From Glandiceps talaboti (taxonomy: Eukaryota > Hemichordata > Enteropneusta > Spengelidae), in contig NC_135555.1 in the NCBI RefSeq assembly GCF_964340395.1, positions 12,813,246 to 12,877,245 on the forward strand: a stretch of 64,000 nucleotides of DNA, written 5' to 3'. This document shows positions 49,801-64,000 of the stretch, one piece after another. A program made the translations under genes and the position numbers. Positions within the stretch are counted from its first letter, which is position 1. Every line of letters begins with the position of its first letter. Under the pieces are notes generated by a model, which saw nothing but the letters and a program-made list of their open reading frames with translations, was not told the origin of the DNA and ran no database searches.

Positions 49801-52800
49801 ACAAAGCTTGTCTGAATTCATGAACCTCAGTATTACACTTGTAAGTTACTGACGTACAAATGTACACGCTTCACTGCTCTTATTCTTAGAAGCCAGAACA
49901 TATGAAAGGAAATGTGGCGTTTCCTTCCTTCTCTTAATCACATTTGAAATGAGCCATAAAATGTCTTATAGTTTTACACTAATATCCAGGTGTACATGTT
50001 AATTTCACAGGAAGACTCAATATATTACACATCAGGTACTACTATAATTGCATAGTTTTTGCTAGTTTTTCGTTTGTTTGTTTTTTTGGTGGGGGGTGCC
50101 TAGTAACAGAAAGGTAATAACAGCATAATTCATATAATTTGTCTAAATTTAATAACCATAATTTGTTGAACTATCATGCCAAGTACATTTTAACAACTCA
50201 CAATATTATTTTTCATTATTTTTTTTCATCACAAATCACATACACACGTAACACAGTGCAAACAATTTCCTGTTCTAGTAATAGTATGGCTTCTGCAGAG
50301 TTCTTTTCAGCACAGCTACATACTGTACTGTGAACACATACTTATAAATATAATTTCCTGTACCAGTACTATTTCTACACATCCTGATCAATACGTCTAC
50401 ACTGAGCACAATATGATTTCATTTCTCCGATATAATCAAAAGTCAGTTAATTTGTTGAAGACCCAGGGTAAAATTACAACAACTACGATACTGACCTATA
50501 CAGCAATGTACTTGCCATTTTGCAATTATGGTAGATTCACATAATGACTGACTACAGATAAGTTGAAATTCTAACTTCTGTTTTACAGAAATTGAAGATG
50601 GGGTGAGAGGAGGGGGTGGGAGTGGGGGAGGACACAGGCAAAACTAATTACAATGTAATAATACATAGAACACTTCTTTGACCTGCGACGTACAATGGAA
50701 CGTACACACAGGTAGGTGTGAAGCAGGTTCATAGAAATTTCAGGCGAAGGAAGACATTTTCTGAATAGCAAAAACAACAAAATTGTATGAATTCCTTTCA
50801 AATGTTAGCAAAGAGACAATATTTAAAGTGATAGACAATGCTGTTTGGCTCCAAAACATTATGTTGTCATAGCAACAACAAACTGGGCTATTTTAATAGA
50901 AGTTGATGTTTTTTTTACAAAAAGACTCACTACATATGTGGTATGGAAGAAAACGGTGTACACAATATTTAGGGTATTCAAGGGATTTGGGATTCTTAGC
51001 ATCAGCAAATAATTTTATTAGTGTTAATAATTTTGGGGCTCATACCGATTATTGTAATTGTACCAAGATAACATTATTGCTTGGTACCAATAGTATTCCA
51101 GGCTTTAATACTAACACAAAGTGGGACAAAGTAAATATTTACATATATATACACTGTGGTAGAATTAGTGAGCCATTTTCACAAGTCACACTACCTTGTT
51201 ATGTTATCAGTGCCAAAATAAAACTTCATCTTCATAAAAACAAACAGAGCAAGAGATACAATGACGTAGACACTTACATGTACTTTGTTAAAATGAAACT
51301 TTTCTGTTCTTTACAGAAGTTTGAAGGGAAACTGACATTATTTGTGAGGTTTTTCAAAACAATGCCATTCTAGAATTTCAGAATCAAATGTCTGTGCATT
51401 AATTGCTGCAAAATAATTGATCAAATCTTTGGGTTAATGTATGATGTCACTCTCTTGGATACATAAATTTTTACCATTTTAGTGTCAACAGTACTATAAA
51501 AGTATGTGAAAACTTACTCCAAATCTCTACCACATTCCATATGAATGACATACATATACATTTCTATTCCTAACTATAGTATATCCTACTACACTGGGTA
51601 TGTTCTTTACACACCAATGGATGGCCAGTCAAATGTATCATGGTATCACTTACAGTTACTATGACAACCAAGCTATTACCTATCTGAGGACATTCACAGA
51701 CCATTGATTCTTTGTCCTCATACATTATCCAATTTACAAAATTGATGTAACTCCATTCATTTTTCAACTTTTACCTTAATAGTTGATTCCACTTCATTTT
51801 AACAATATTTGAACACCAAATTAATGTACTCATGGGACCTCAGTGACTCATGCTAAGATGAAGTCATGCTTGATAGACCAGAATGTTCTCAATCAATAGC
51901 TGTAGACAGTTTGCTGGGCAAACCCCCACATACTTAGTTTTGATAGCACAGGAAAAGACTATAATGTGAAACAGTGATGCATATACAGTATGCATAGTCT
52001 GGCTGGGTCTATGCAAGCTGTAAATGGTAGTGTGCACCCAGTAAATTATAGTCTTGGTCAAAATATGTAGAAAATAGTACTAAAATGTAGTCTGGATTTA
52101 TACAAGTTGAAAATGGTAGTAAAATGTAGTCTGAGTCTAAATAATGCAAGTTGGCAGTATTGTAATCCAGGCTTACAGACTATGATGCAAATACAAATAC
52201 AAAAGTATACAGTACAGGACTCTTGCCCCAAATGAGTTGAAAATGGTACCAAAATGCATGTTGACAGTGGTACAAAAAGGTAGTCTGTCATACACACATA
52301 CTCCAATACAAAACTATAGTGTTGGCCATTGCATGTACATTGTACACAAATATGGCATGAGTCTGCTTTACAACACTGGTATTCTTTCAATATTATTTTT
52401 ACATGCACATGTACATGTACTGAAAATGTTCACAATTTTATGTGATTTTCTTCTCTCTGTCAATGAGGTGCCCATCCATTATAGTGGAAAACACAACACT
52501 GAAACATCTTGTATAATAATAGTGTTTACAATATATGGAAGACTGGTGTGGACAGCAACTTGTGACCTGATAATTACAAAACTGCGACCTGCGACTTACA
52601 ACTGCCACTTGCGACTTGTCAGCCTTGATGGCGGTTCATTAGAATCAAAAGTTTTCTCATAATACTAGAGATTTGGGTATTTATGTTGTCGACAAGGGCG
52701 AGTTAGTCAATTCGAATATACCACTGCAGTTTTGTGAGGACACGAGGAAGCCTCGAAAAGCTTTCTTTATTACAACTCAGTGAACTATTTATCGCACTGT

Positions 52801-55800
52801 TCGTACTCTTGTTGAAGTGATCTGTGACTTAACTTCAACTTCAGTATACATGTATGTTTTGGTCTTTCGAGGTAAACAATAGTAGTCGGTAGTCAAAAGT
52901 AAACAATAAAATGACTATGTTATGCGTACTACACTCAAATTTACATTCACTTATGAAACGAGTTGGATGATGCAGACGGCAGCCATCCTGCTTTTTATTC
53001 GGCGAGTCATATCCTGAGTATGCACGCAACTGTTAGCTTACGTTATCAAGAACCGTTAGCCATTTTCATAGGAAATGCCATCTATGGGATTGCTAACAGG
53101 CTGTATCTTGAAAGCACCCATAAAAAATACTAACGTACAATATAACAATTAAGTCACAGTTTTAAAGGTCGCAGTTTTCAAGTCACAGTCGCTGTCCTCA
53201 CTGTTCTTCCATAGCAATGCATGTTTTGTGATAGGCATTTTTTAGGGCTTCACACACACCCACTGAAGATTTGTACATTGACTTTTTACTACCCATTGTA
53301 CTGTTTTATTGTTTGTATGTTTTAACACTGGGTAATCTATAAGTGGTGTTGTGTTGTGTGATTTTCTTATTCACCGGACTTCCAGTGAGTCCATAATAAA
53401 GTTTTCATAATAAAAATGCCCAAAAGACGAGATTTTTTATTATTAACTCAACCCTTGGAATTGGCTAAATTTCAACTCCCGACAACAAAGTTCAAACTTC
53501 TTAATTGCCTAAGGAGACAATACTTTGACTGTTGTACTGAGGCTGAGGTATTAAATAGTGGGACTCCCTAAGCACTGTCAGAGATGATTGATATACGTTT
53601 GTCTGTTAACAATTGACAAAATGCAAACTGCATAGACTACTATAGAGGGTGTGTTAGATCATTACGGTCTTTTAGTTCCCATTCTGTGTTGTAATACAAT
53701 ATACATGTGGAATGGCATAATGGCTGGATATCCATGAAATAACAACGGACGGCTATATACAGGTCATTAAAACTCCCACTGGTTGTTTTGTTGCTGTAAA
53801 ACGATGCATGCATATGTGTGTACACAATACTATTGTAGTAAGCTACTGTTACTATGGTAACTTATATGCAGGTATACAAATTGCAAGTTGGGGAATGGAT
53901 TTCAATTACTACATACAACCCATAACACCAAAGTAAAAGTGTTTTCGGTATGTACCACAATTGTGTATAGCATCCATATCAAGTGTAATAGTATACTGTT
54001 TCATTTGTTAATTGACCACATTACAAAGGCCACATGCTACATGCTAGGCTTGTAAATAAACCAATTGATACGGTAAACTTTCACACTTGATATCAATGTT
54101 ATAAACTAGTGTAGCACATAGAGAAAGTGCTTTACTTCAGTGTTACTCATTGTATATATGTAATGGTAATTTTAAGAATTATCCAAAGAACTTTAGGTAC
54201 ACACCACAGTTGTAATTTGGCAAGAGTGTGATGACACTTGGCTCTCATTTTTCATATAGTTCGTTCGTGTTTTGTTTTGTTCATTTCCGGCGAGTGTTGC
54301 CATGGGGAAAAAATGTTACTTATTCATCTATTAGCTTTACTGGTACCTGCCTATGTCATGTGTTATCGTGGTGTTTTTCCATGGACATGTTTAATTAAAG
54401 GGCATTTTATACCATACACGAGCTTAGTTGAACATAAAATAAGGAATATACACTCTGATCATTCTACGTCGAGACAACGTGCATCTATGTCACAACAACG
54501 TGTGTCTACGTCACTGGTTCTGCTGTGTACCAAATATAAGTGAAAATGTTCAAAATTGTCATTACTTTCCACGATTTTTCTTTGATATTATTGGCACTGG
54601 TATAATTATGTTATTCTCCAACATTTTTCTTTATTCAGCCAGAAGATACTCATGACCCAAGGGTTGTCACTACTCATCTAGCGACTTGTAGTGAAAAAGA
54701 CCCTCTTACTCTTACATGTAGGTCAACTCATATTTTCCTTGGCTGAACAAAGAAATGTATTGAGGGATAACATCTAAATGTTTCAATAATCACAGGTTCA
54801 CACATAGTATAATCTTTTTATCAGTGAAGTCATAAGGATTACATGTAGCTAGGATTATTCTTTCGTTCTGGACCAAACTTTTTCTATAGCTCTGCAACAG
54901 AGGGACAGTGGCTCTACCAAATGAGTATTTGTCACACCTTGATCTTAATCCTTATCCGAAACAAATACCAAGAAAACAGAACAGACATGAGAAAATCAGC
55001 AGACTAGAAACAGCTGTCACTTTTTATGATGAATTAATTATTGGAAGTAACTTATTTATGCAAGTGTTGCTGAAACCAACACTACTCACTTTGACCAAAG
55101 ATCATTGCAATATTATACTGAGACAGACATTTGGGATAAATCAGTTGCTTCCAAATTTTTTACCTCTTTGAGCAGAAATTTTCATTCATATCCCTACATC
55201 TGTATGAACCAAGAGTTCGTGAACATTCATTTGTGGAAATTTCAATGCGTCTTTTTGATATTGCTAAATCTTAATATTCAAATTGACATAACATGATGAC
55301 CTTTCTGACCTTTTGTTACATGACAAATCATAAATGTGCATGATGAATGTTAATATCACTCTGTGTATCTGAATACTAATGAATGGTTTTGCTATGTCAC
55401 AATATCTAATGAGGTACATAATTTCCTTGGATACCACGAAATGTAACTTAATTGGTGAGCATTCATTGTATTATATTTGCTTGGACTCTGGAATATACAC
55501 ATTAAATGCAAACTAAGAAAACAGTGCTTTAATAACTTCAAAGCTAGCTGGTATTTTATCTAGCATGTCTCTGCAAAAATAGTCAACTCTTTGGGAGTTT
55601 TGTTTCCATGCAGAGATAACAAGGTTTACATGTAATTGAACAGAATTAAGAATAGCATGTCACTTTTATCTAATATATATTTTGCTGATAAACGTCATTT
55701 TTATGTGATGTCATTTATGTCACTCTGTTGTTCAAAACTTTATGTATCAGAAAATGGGTTTCACTTCAATCTCAAATTGTGTGGAAATTCATCCCCCTGG

Positions 55801-57064
55801 GTGTCCTCATAAATGCCATAGTGACTGACTCACCGTAAACTTTCGCACTTTCGCGGGAGACTGCTGTGCTGTTCATGAATTGATATATTCCATAAATTCA
55901 AGACTTTCATTATTTCTCCTAGTTTTACATCTAAAAAAATTCACTATTAACTGATTCCTGCTCCAAGCAAAATTCTTAAGTTAATAGATATTAATACAGA
56001 TCTCAGCACTTAATAAAAATAATACATTCACAACTAAATGATGTAATTTTATTTTTAATTGAAATAATTATGTCACTGATGATTGAATCCAATCCAATCC
56101 AAATATTTGATTAACAGTTGAGCTTTTTGTTAGCAGCTAATTTTGAGTAGGTATGCTAATTATACATGTACTTTTAATGGTAATAATACTAAAAGCTCTT
56201 CATATGATACTGTTGAAAGGGAACAGCTAAATACTAATGCAGAGTTAAGGGTGGTAAGGTATGTAAAGCTCTTTCATTCACATTTTATACCCCCCAAATG
56301 TTTTTTTAGAAACCAGTTTTATCTTATCCCACACTTTTTCAGTTACTGGATTTCTGCAATTTTTTTTGAAAAATGACTGTCAATATGTATTTTGTGCTAA
56401 CGAGTGATAATTCTATCTGAACAAACAGTAAATATATTATGAAAATTTCACATTGTATAAACAGTTGGTTGCAGCAACATTAATAGTTGTATTATTTTGC
56501 CAAGATTTAAATATCTTAACCTATTAAGACATAAATTATAACAGTTTAGGATTAATTATATGACATATGACATAGTGTCAATATTATTTCTAAATATCTT
56601 GTAATCTTATTTATTTTCTCAATATTAGTAAACTCATGGTAAACTGATTTGGTTGTCTTTTGTTTACTCAATAGTATTTGTTATTGTAGTTTGCTGATTA
56701 GTTTGTATAATACATTGGTCTGATCGGCTCAGTTGGTTAAATGGCTCTTTTTTTCAATATACTTAAAATAATGCACAGTATTTTTTGGTTTACGACTTGC
56801 ACACAACAAGTTTTTAATGTTTCAAGGTGTAAATAATATACACCGCAGCCAAAATAGTACATTTGTATCAAACAAAGTTTGGTATTGTTGTTACACACTT
56901 ACCTGCTCATGGGACCATCCCTCAAGCCACACCGACAAATGGTCAAGTTGTCGATCAAACTCCACGCTGTTTTCTGTGAAAGGTTTCCGTCCTCTGCCGA
57001 AATGCCATAGCCTTGGTACCTCCGAAGCCCCATTATGGCCCTGTCCTTCAAGAATCGTGGCCAT
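37541..57064 (-). CDS. F-box/WD40 repeat protein, 15 exons, 684 aa
   Basis: A probable substrate receptor of an SCF ubiquitin ligase: the F-box binds Skp1 and the WD40 propeller binds the substrate. The 15 exons on the minus strand join in phase to 2,055 nt including the stop. From 5': 56903-57064, 48971-49179, 45526-45624, 44577-44717, 44112-44256, 43067-43157, 42497-42579, 41580-41751, 41305-41422, 40671-40785, 39928-40113, 39229-39351, 38504-38688, 37989-38090, 37541-37664. The F-box is at residues about 313-360 ([17 protein letters not shown]). Seven WD repeats run from about 401 to 682 and end in VWDFNT. A Ser/Pro/Lys-rich linker lies between. A motif found before the F-box also occurs at the N-terminus. 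The start ATG at 57064 has G at -3 and +4 and an in-frame stop upstream. The assignment to FBXW2, FBXW7 or FBXW10 is unclear. Introns contain many repeats. Confidence 0.87.
37735..37860. repeat. (TG)n microsatellite
   Basis: TG and TATG runs in the short intron between the last two exons of the F-box/WD40 gene. Confidence 0.93.
37989..38090 (-). CDS. F-box/WD40 gene exon 14: WD repeat 6
   Basis: Phase 2 to 2, 102 nt. [20 protein letters not shown] then [13 protein letters not shown]. The donor GTAGGT overlaps an in-frame TAG, so correct splicing here is required to add the last blade. Confidence 0.86.
38173..38213. repeat. Perfect hairpin, 17-bp stem
   Basis: GATCATAGACAGTGGAG and its exact complement CTCCACTGTCTATGATC, with a 7-base loop, in intron 13 of the F-box/WD40 gene. 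Confidence 0.8.
38504..38688 (-). CDS. F-box/WD40 gene exon 13: WD repeats 4 and 5
   Basis: Phase 0 to 2, 185 nt. [12 protein letters not shown] ends blade 4. Blade 5 ([20 protein letters not shown] then SLWK) lacks the GH start and the usual SGS-D core, so it is the most diverged blade. Confidence 0.88.
39229..39351 (-). CDS. F-box/WD40 gene exon 12: WD repeats 3 and 4
   Basis: Phase 0 to 0, 123 nt. [15 protein letters not shown] ends blade 3; [20 protein letters not shown] then TGSADR starts blade 4. The donor is GTATAG, weaker than the others. Confidence 0.88.
39928..40113 (-). CDS. F-box/WD40 gene exon 11: WD repeats 2 and 3
   Basis: Phase 0 to 0, 186 nt. [20 protein letters not shown] then TIKVWN (blade 2), and [20 protein letters not shown] then QDRT (most of blade 3). 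Confidence 0.92.
40415..40600 (-). mobile_element. SINE-like repeat, copy B
   Basis: It shares CCTAGAATTTTTATCCTAAT, the GTTTCAATCCCTGGTC B-box-like segment and CACATTAGTGTTATCCTTA with copy A. It lies in intron 10 of the F-box/WD40 gene, 71 bases from exon 10, with the element in the sense of the gene. Confidence 0.6.
40671..40785 (-). CDS. F-box/WD40 gene exon 10: WD repeat 1
   Basis: Phase 2 to 0, 115 nt. [20 protein letters not shown] then KIWDAKTG, a complete WD blade, and the start of the next (LKGHS). Confidence 0.92.
41027..41113. mobile_element. Small foldback element
   Basis: GTTGGCTTTACCGCTGGGTG and (inverted) GTTGGCTTTACCGCTAGGCA, with arms of about 37 bases around a 13-base loop. 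Intron 9 of the F-box/WD40 gene. Confidence 0.75.
41305..41422 (-). CDS. F-box/WD40 gene exon 9: F-box to propeller linker
   Basis: Phase 1 to 2, 118 nt. It encodes [20 protein letters not shown], as in other F-box/WD40 proteins where a W-K-x-x-Y segment follows the F-box, and ends at the first GHTGK of the propeller. Confidence 0.87.
41580..41751 (-). CDS. F-box/WD40 gene exon 8: F-box
   Basis: Phase 0 to 1, 172 nt. It encodes [40 protein letters not shown] and [12 protein letters not shown], with the L-P, L-S-P-K-E-L-L and C-Q-V-S-R-x-W residues typical of F-boxes. In the intron just downstream, 41540-41560 repeats part of the exon (TTAGCTTTCC), a small local duplication. Confidence 0.92.
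42395..42485. repeat. Short tandem repeat with AGCTGGTGAAAACT core
   Basis: About five imperfect copies next to exon 7 of the F-box/WD40 gene. Beyond the exon, 42612-42652 and 42676-42716 are a further small direct duplication (AGAACACTTAATTTGCATAT). Confidence 0.75.
42497..42579 (-). CDS. F-box/WD40 gene exon 7: pre-F-box helical region
   Basis: Phase 1 to 0, 83 nt. It encodes [20 protein letters not shown] then FISSYLS, the helices that lead into the F-box. Confidence 0.83.
43067..43157 (-). CDS. F-box/WD40 gene exon 6: pre-F-box helical region
   Basis: Phase 0 to 1, 91 nt. It encodes [20 protein letters not shown] then [10 protein letters not shown]. The W-x-x-W pattern is shared with the exon 1 motif WLEGW. 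Confidence 0.8.
44112..44256 (-). CDS. F-box/WD40 gene exon 5: linker
   Basis: Phase 2 to 0, 145 nt. It encodes [20 protein letters not shown] followed by an acidic segment ending ITRGKKSP. Canonical splice sites. Confidence 0.78.
44577..44717 (-). CDS. F-box/WD40 gene exon 4: Ser/Pro-rich linker
   Basis: Phase 2 to 2, 141 nt. It encodes [20 protein letters not shown], a stretch with several SP and TSP sites that proline-directed kinases could phosphorylate; this is inference. Confidence 0.77.
45526..45624 (-). CDS. F-box/WD40 gene exon 3
   Basis: Phase 2 to 2, 99 nt. Polar linker ([12 protein letters not shown], then [18 protein letters not shown]) without a recognisable domain. Canonical GTAAGT donor and TTTTGCAG acceptor. 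Confidence 0.75.
46277..46352. repeat. (CAGA)n microsatellite
   Basis: Interrupted CAGA and CACA units. Confidence 0.9.
46672..47170 (+). repeat. Tandem repeat, three diverged units of about 160-185 bases
   Basis: Each unit starts with TTCATA, then CAATCTTGTCT or a variant, then TCATCTGTCTCTTT, then ATTTGATCTTTTA, followed by an AT-rich part ending with TGTTACAAT. Found in intron 2 of the F-box/WD40 gene. Confidence 0.75.
48361..48540. mobile_element. Foldback (MITE-like) element, 180 bp
   Basis: TAGCCTACCTGTAGACTTGA and (inverted) TAGCCTACCTGCAGACTTGA at the two ends, then ACTATTGCTACTACAC against CTATCACAACCACAC. The inner ACTGACATTTT also pairs. Intron 2 of the F-box/WD40 gene. Confidence 0.8.
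48971..49179 (-). CDS. F-box/WD40 gene exon 2
   Basis: Phase 0 to 2. It encodes [20 protein letters not shown], then PALHRDFMY and a Lys-rich segment ([13 protein letters not shown]) that could be a nuclear localisation signal. The donor is GTTGGT, weaker than usual, but phase and sequence continuity support it. Confidence 0.75.
49533..49602. repeat. Short tandem repeat, four units of about 19 bases
   Basis: Repeated TTTTAGGGCATCACA with small variation. Confidence 0.8.
52000..52290. repeat. Tandem repeat, about five diverged units of 45-55 bases
   Basis: Shared TAAAATGTAGTCTG, CAAGTTGAAAATGGTAGT. Units are uneven in length. Confidence 0.65.
54818..54970 (+). mobile_element. SINE-like repeat, copy C, 5'-truncated
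   Basis: It contains TTCTGGACCAAACTTTTTCT then ATAGCTCTGC and ends in CCTTGATCTTAATCCTTATC, matching the body and tail of copies A and B. The box region is missing, as expected for a truncated insertion. Confidence 0.55.
56903..57064 (-). CDS. F-box/WD40 gene exon 1: start
   Basis: It begins [12 protein letters not shown] and ends [19 protein letters not shown] at a GTAAGT donor, phase 0. The frame upstream is open for 24 codons to a GTG that directly follows a TGA, and the first ATG is at 57064. The next exon continues the same helical motif without a break, which supports the 7.7-kb first intron. Confidence 0.78.
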
Positions 57065-57592
57065 TTCCAATGTTTGTATAATCAGATCACAGTTCGTTAC
57101 AGTCAGCTCATTAACTGTGATACGCAGCGAAGCCACTCAGCGGTGTCTGGTCCCTCTGTCACTCCGACGGAGGATTTACAGATCCTGTAGCATCTTGATT
57201 TGTTCACGGACGGGTAAAATACTCAGATATACAGGGCAATGGACCTGGGTAACCGTCACAAACTTCACGGAAATCTCCAGAGCGGAGAACGACCCATCGA
57301 TTGAAAGTTTATGACATGTGCATGTTGTGGTAATTGGCGTGAACAAACTACTATCATAGAGGGTACGATGGAAATTTTGTAGAATAAATAGATACACATT
57401 CCATTCACTGATGCGTTAAATTTTATATGGTTCAAAGACTAGAACGTTGATTTACTCATTCCATACCTTTCTTATACTTTATAAGTTAGCTATTGTGAAG
57501 CAACATTTGTTATATCAAATACGAACACCCCTCTATAAAAGTAGTTGATTCCGAGATAAGCGTTTCCCCTAACTTAGCAACAGAGCGTTGTT

Positions 57593-57597
57593 ATTGG
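57593..57597 (-). promoter_or_regulatory. Possible CCAAT box upstream of the F-box/WD40 gene
   Basis: On the minus strand the sequence reads AGCCAATAA about 530 bases before the start ATG. It is a weak, single-motif call; the transcription start is unknown. Confidence 0.2.
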
Positions 57598-57943
57598 CTC
57601 ATGATTTATTCATAAGGTATTGACACATATTCGAGCCATGTTTGCTATCCTTGCTACATAGGACATGTATTATGCAAGTTTCTCTTCCGTGTCTAGATCT
57701 GGTAGGACCGCGACCGCGGGGCTGGGGCCGTGGTATCTAGGACAAGTCGAACCCCCCCCCCCATTACCACATTTGCCATCGTTTTCAACAAACCTAATTT
57801 TAGTTGCAATAATTGTAGCGTCTTGCTGCGGTTTTGAGGGCTTTTCGCCCGTTTTGGTGAATTTTTAATGTTTTTATACTTTGCAACACTTGTCCGTGGG
57901 CATAATATCAGTCGATTTAAAGAAATGAACAATATTTTGTTTC

Positions 57944-58126
<183 letters not shown>

Positions 58127-59402
58127 TTTATTCATTTATACGTCAGTTATCAATTATCTTCAAATGCAAGTCCCAACAAAACCAGTAGGTGTTTCCAGTA
58201 AAAACAACAACCCTGTTACAAGCGCTATATAAAAAGACTGATGAATTTACAAATGTAAAAGTAAATTTCCCTAAATCGCCTCAGTGTCATTCTAGTTTCT
58301 GAACATAGTATCTGGTATCATTCCAATTATATTCCAACTATAAAATAAAATAGAGTGAGCCATTTCCACACACTAATTGTCATTCCACTGTAAATGTTGT
58401 AATTTCATCTTCTAAACATAGTATGATTCAGTTAGTTGTCATTTGTTTTTTTTTGTCATTTCACTGATTTGTCATTCGATTTAGTGTAAACTCTTTTTGG
58501 ATGATGGGGGAGAAAAGGCAACATGAAATGTACATGTAACTGCAATCATCAGAATGAATTTGAACATGGCTGTATAGATTGTTGTTTGAAATATTCAAAG
58601 AAACTATTTCGAGTAGCTGCTGACACAATGTGTAAGGTACGCCGTGACGGGGCGCCCTCACACACAACGGTACAATCCCTTGGCCCATGACGTATCTTAC
58701 AGTCTACTGCCAACCCTATGCAGAGCTTCTATGAGTGTAACTGGCACATGAGCGCACGAGAATTGTGTTTTATTGAATTTTAGTTTGGCCAGATGGATGA
58801 GAACTATGTATTTATTTTAGTTTACGATGGTTTTCTACTTCAAAAAATGAACTCAAGTTGAACTGCGAAAAACTTTTTAAAAAGTAAAAAAAAAATGATA
58901 TTGTACGCCAAGCTTTTAAAGCTCACAAGACTCTTGAAGTGATTTGTAGACAAACTTTTGACTCACAATTTTTAGTTTTGCTCAATAATAAGTCACATAC
59001 ATGGACTTGGTCTGCGTTGTTTTAAATAATTTTTACACAGTAGAAAAAACATCATTAATTTGTTTTATCAATGAACAAGCCAAAATAAATACCATTCCTT
59101 ACCCATATGGCCACTTTGAATACGGCGTGTGTCATGACGTGATTCTTTCACTGCCTGACAGCGTGTTTACTACCCAAGTTCAAAACTGGGATGTCCAGTC
59201 ACAGTCACAGTCACAGTCAGTCACAGAGGGCGTCATTTAACATACTAAATGTAGTAAATGTTGTCATTCCACTGCTTTCACAGAGCAAATTCTACCATTC
59301 GGTTTCTGTCATTCCTGTTGTCATTAGTTTTAGGGTCACTCTATTAATTGGAGTCAGACGCTCACAGAGGTTTAATAAAACAGCGCCACCAACGACGAAT
59401 GT

Positions 59403-59408
59403 TTTATT
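59403..59408 (-). terminator. Possible polyadenylation signal of the LGR-like gene
   Basis: AATAAA on the minus strand about 395 bases after the TGA at 59803. Position is plausible; no transcript support. Confidence 0.3.
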
Positions 59409-59802
59409 CGGAATGAGATGCGAAACATGACATATAATATACATGTAAACTGTAAGAAATCAAGGTAAAAATCACAAATTATCACACTCTTAAGATAATT
59501 GGATTACTTTAAACATTTATAAAGTCAACAGATCGCATGCAATAATTGGTATAAACTTGTATAAACCGTACATCTGACATATATCACACGTACCATCGTC
59601 CGATAACTTTTCTATATTTATAAATACGTTTTAGACAGAAACCAACCGCACGTTACTACTATAATTTATCAATGATGTAAATAAAACAATAGTTTAATTC
59701 CATAAAATTTTGAGATTTATCAAATCGAAGATAAGTCAACATCATTCTTGAGCCCTCAGCGGTAAGAATGGGACAGGGAACAAGTCGAGCGATTGGTCAG
59801 TC

Positions 59803-63859
<4,057 letters not shown>

Positions 63860-64000
63860 CTAGGTAGTAACACAAAAAGAAGTTAGAATATATATAATAT
63901 ACAAACTTTAAACAGTTTATTTACAAGGCACATTCTAAGTTAAGATATTGCCTATTGAAAAAAAACACTAATCATAGAAATATAAAAGCTACATCAACAA

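Larger units (their letters stand above)
49180..56902. other. Intron 1 of the F-box/WD40 gene, 7.7 kb
   Basis: I saw no exon or nested gene on either strand. It holds a 19-base tandem repeat (49533-49602, core TTTTAGGGCATCA), a tandem repeat of about 50 bases (52000-52290, core AAAATGTAGTCTG), and a partial SINE-like copy (54818-54970). Frames such as 54238-54543 on the plus strand have no supporting features. Confidence 0.6.

Noticed and set aside
54238-54543. 101-residue plus-strand frame with hydrophobic start
   Set aside because: It lies in intron 1 of the F-box/WD40 gene, with no domain, no splice partners and local tandem words (ACGTC, AACGTG).
56726-56752. tRNA-like segment (CGGCTCAGTTGGTTAA)
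   Set aside because: It resembles an A-box, but no B-box, acceptor stem or anticodon arm follows, so it is not a tRNA gene; at most a SINE head.
57065-57136. Non-ATG extension of the F-box/WD40 protein
   Set aside because: The frame is open to a GTG that follows a TGA, but there is no ATG before 57064, and the ATG there has a good context.
58461-58740. Minus-strand frame as a possible further kinase C-lobe exon
   Set aside because: No alpha-G to alpha-I pattern and no convincing acceptor in the right phase.

Overview
The window is animal nuclear DNA, not bacterial or viral. Three large genes are split into many short exons with GT/AG borders and matching phases, the sequence is AT-rich, and introns are full of microsatellites, foldback elements and a tRNA-derived SINE-like repeat. 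The domain repertoire (EMI plus calcium-binding EGF plus Ig plus ephrin-receptor-like modules, an F-box/WD40 protein, a type-C LGR/RXFP-like receptor) fits a marine invertebrate. My best guess is a non-vertebrate deuterostome or a lophotrochozoan; this is inference, not shown by the sequence.

Layout. Positions 1-9,600 hold no gene that I can support; most of it is an old, diverged duplication of a multi-kilobase unit. Positions 9,702-31,243 (+ strand) hold a 24-exon gene for a type I membrane protein of 2,628 residues: signal peptide, EMI-like domain, three copies of a six-cysteine module that I cannot name, eleven EGF domains, about 1,400 residues without a recognised family (beta-rich blocks, a coiled coil, a cysteine cluster, amphipathic helices, a furin-type site, an N-glycosylation-rich stretch), two Ig domains, an ephrin-receptor-like cysteine domain, one membrane helix and a short tail. 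Positions 31,244-37,540 are the convergent 3' sides of this gene and the next. Positions 37,541-57,064 (- strand) hold a 15-exon gene for a 684-residue F-box/WD40 protein with seven blades, a probable SCF ubiquitin-ligase substrate receptor. Positions 59,803-63,859 (- strand) hold the 3' part of a leucine-rich-repeat GPCR of the LGR type-C (RXFP/GRL101-like) class; its 5' part lies beyond the right edge.

The most unusual point is the end of the GPCR gene. Two exons downstream of the seven-helix exon join it in phase and encode the hinge, catalytic-loop and alpha-F segments of a protein-kinase fold. The catalytic motifs are degenerate and no N-lobe is visible, so the receptor appears to carry a partial pseudokinase as its cytoplasmic tail. 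The second point is the large central region and the repeated six-cysteine exon of the EMI/EGF gene.

The three genes do not form a pathway that I can see. One is an extracellular adhesion or receptor-like protein, one an intracellular ubiquitin-ligase adaptor, and one a signalling receptor. All exon borders come from reading splice consensus and phase by eye; no transcript data were available.
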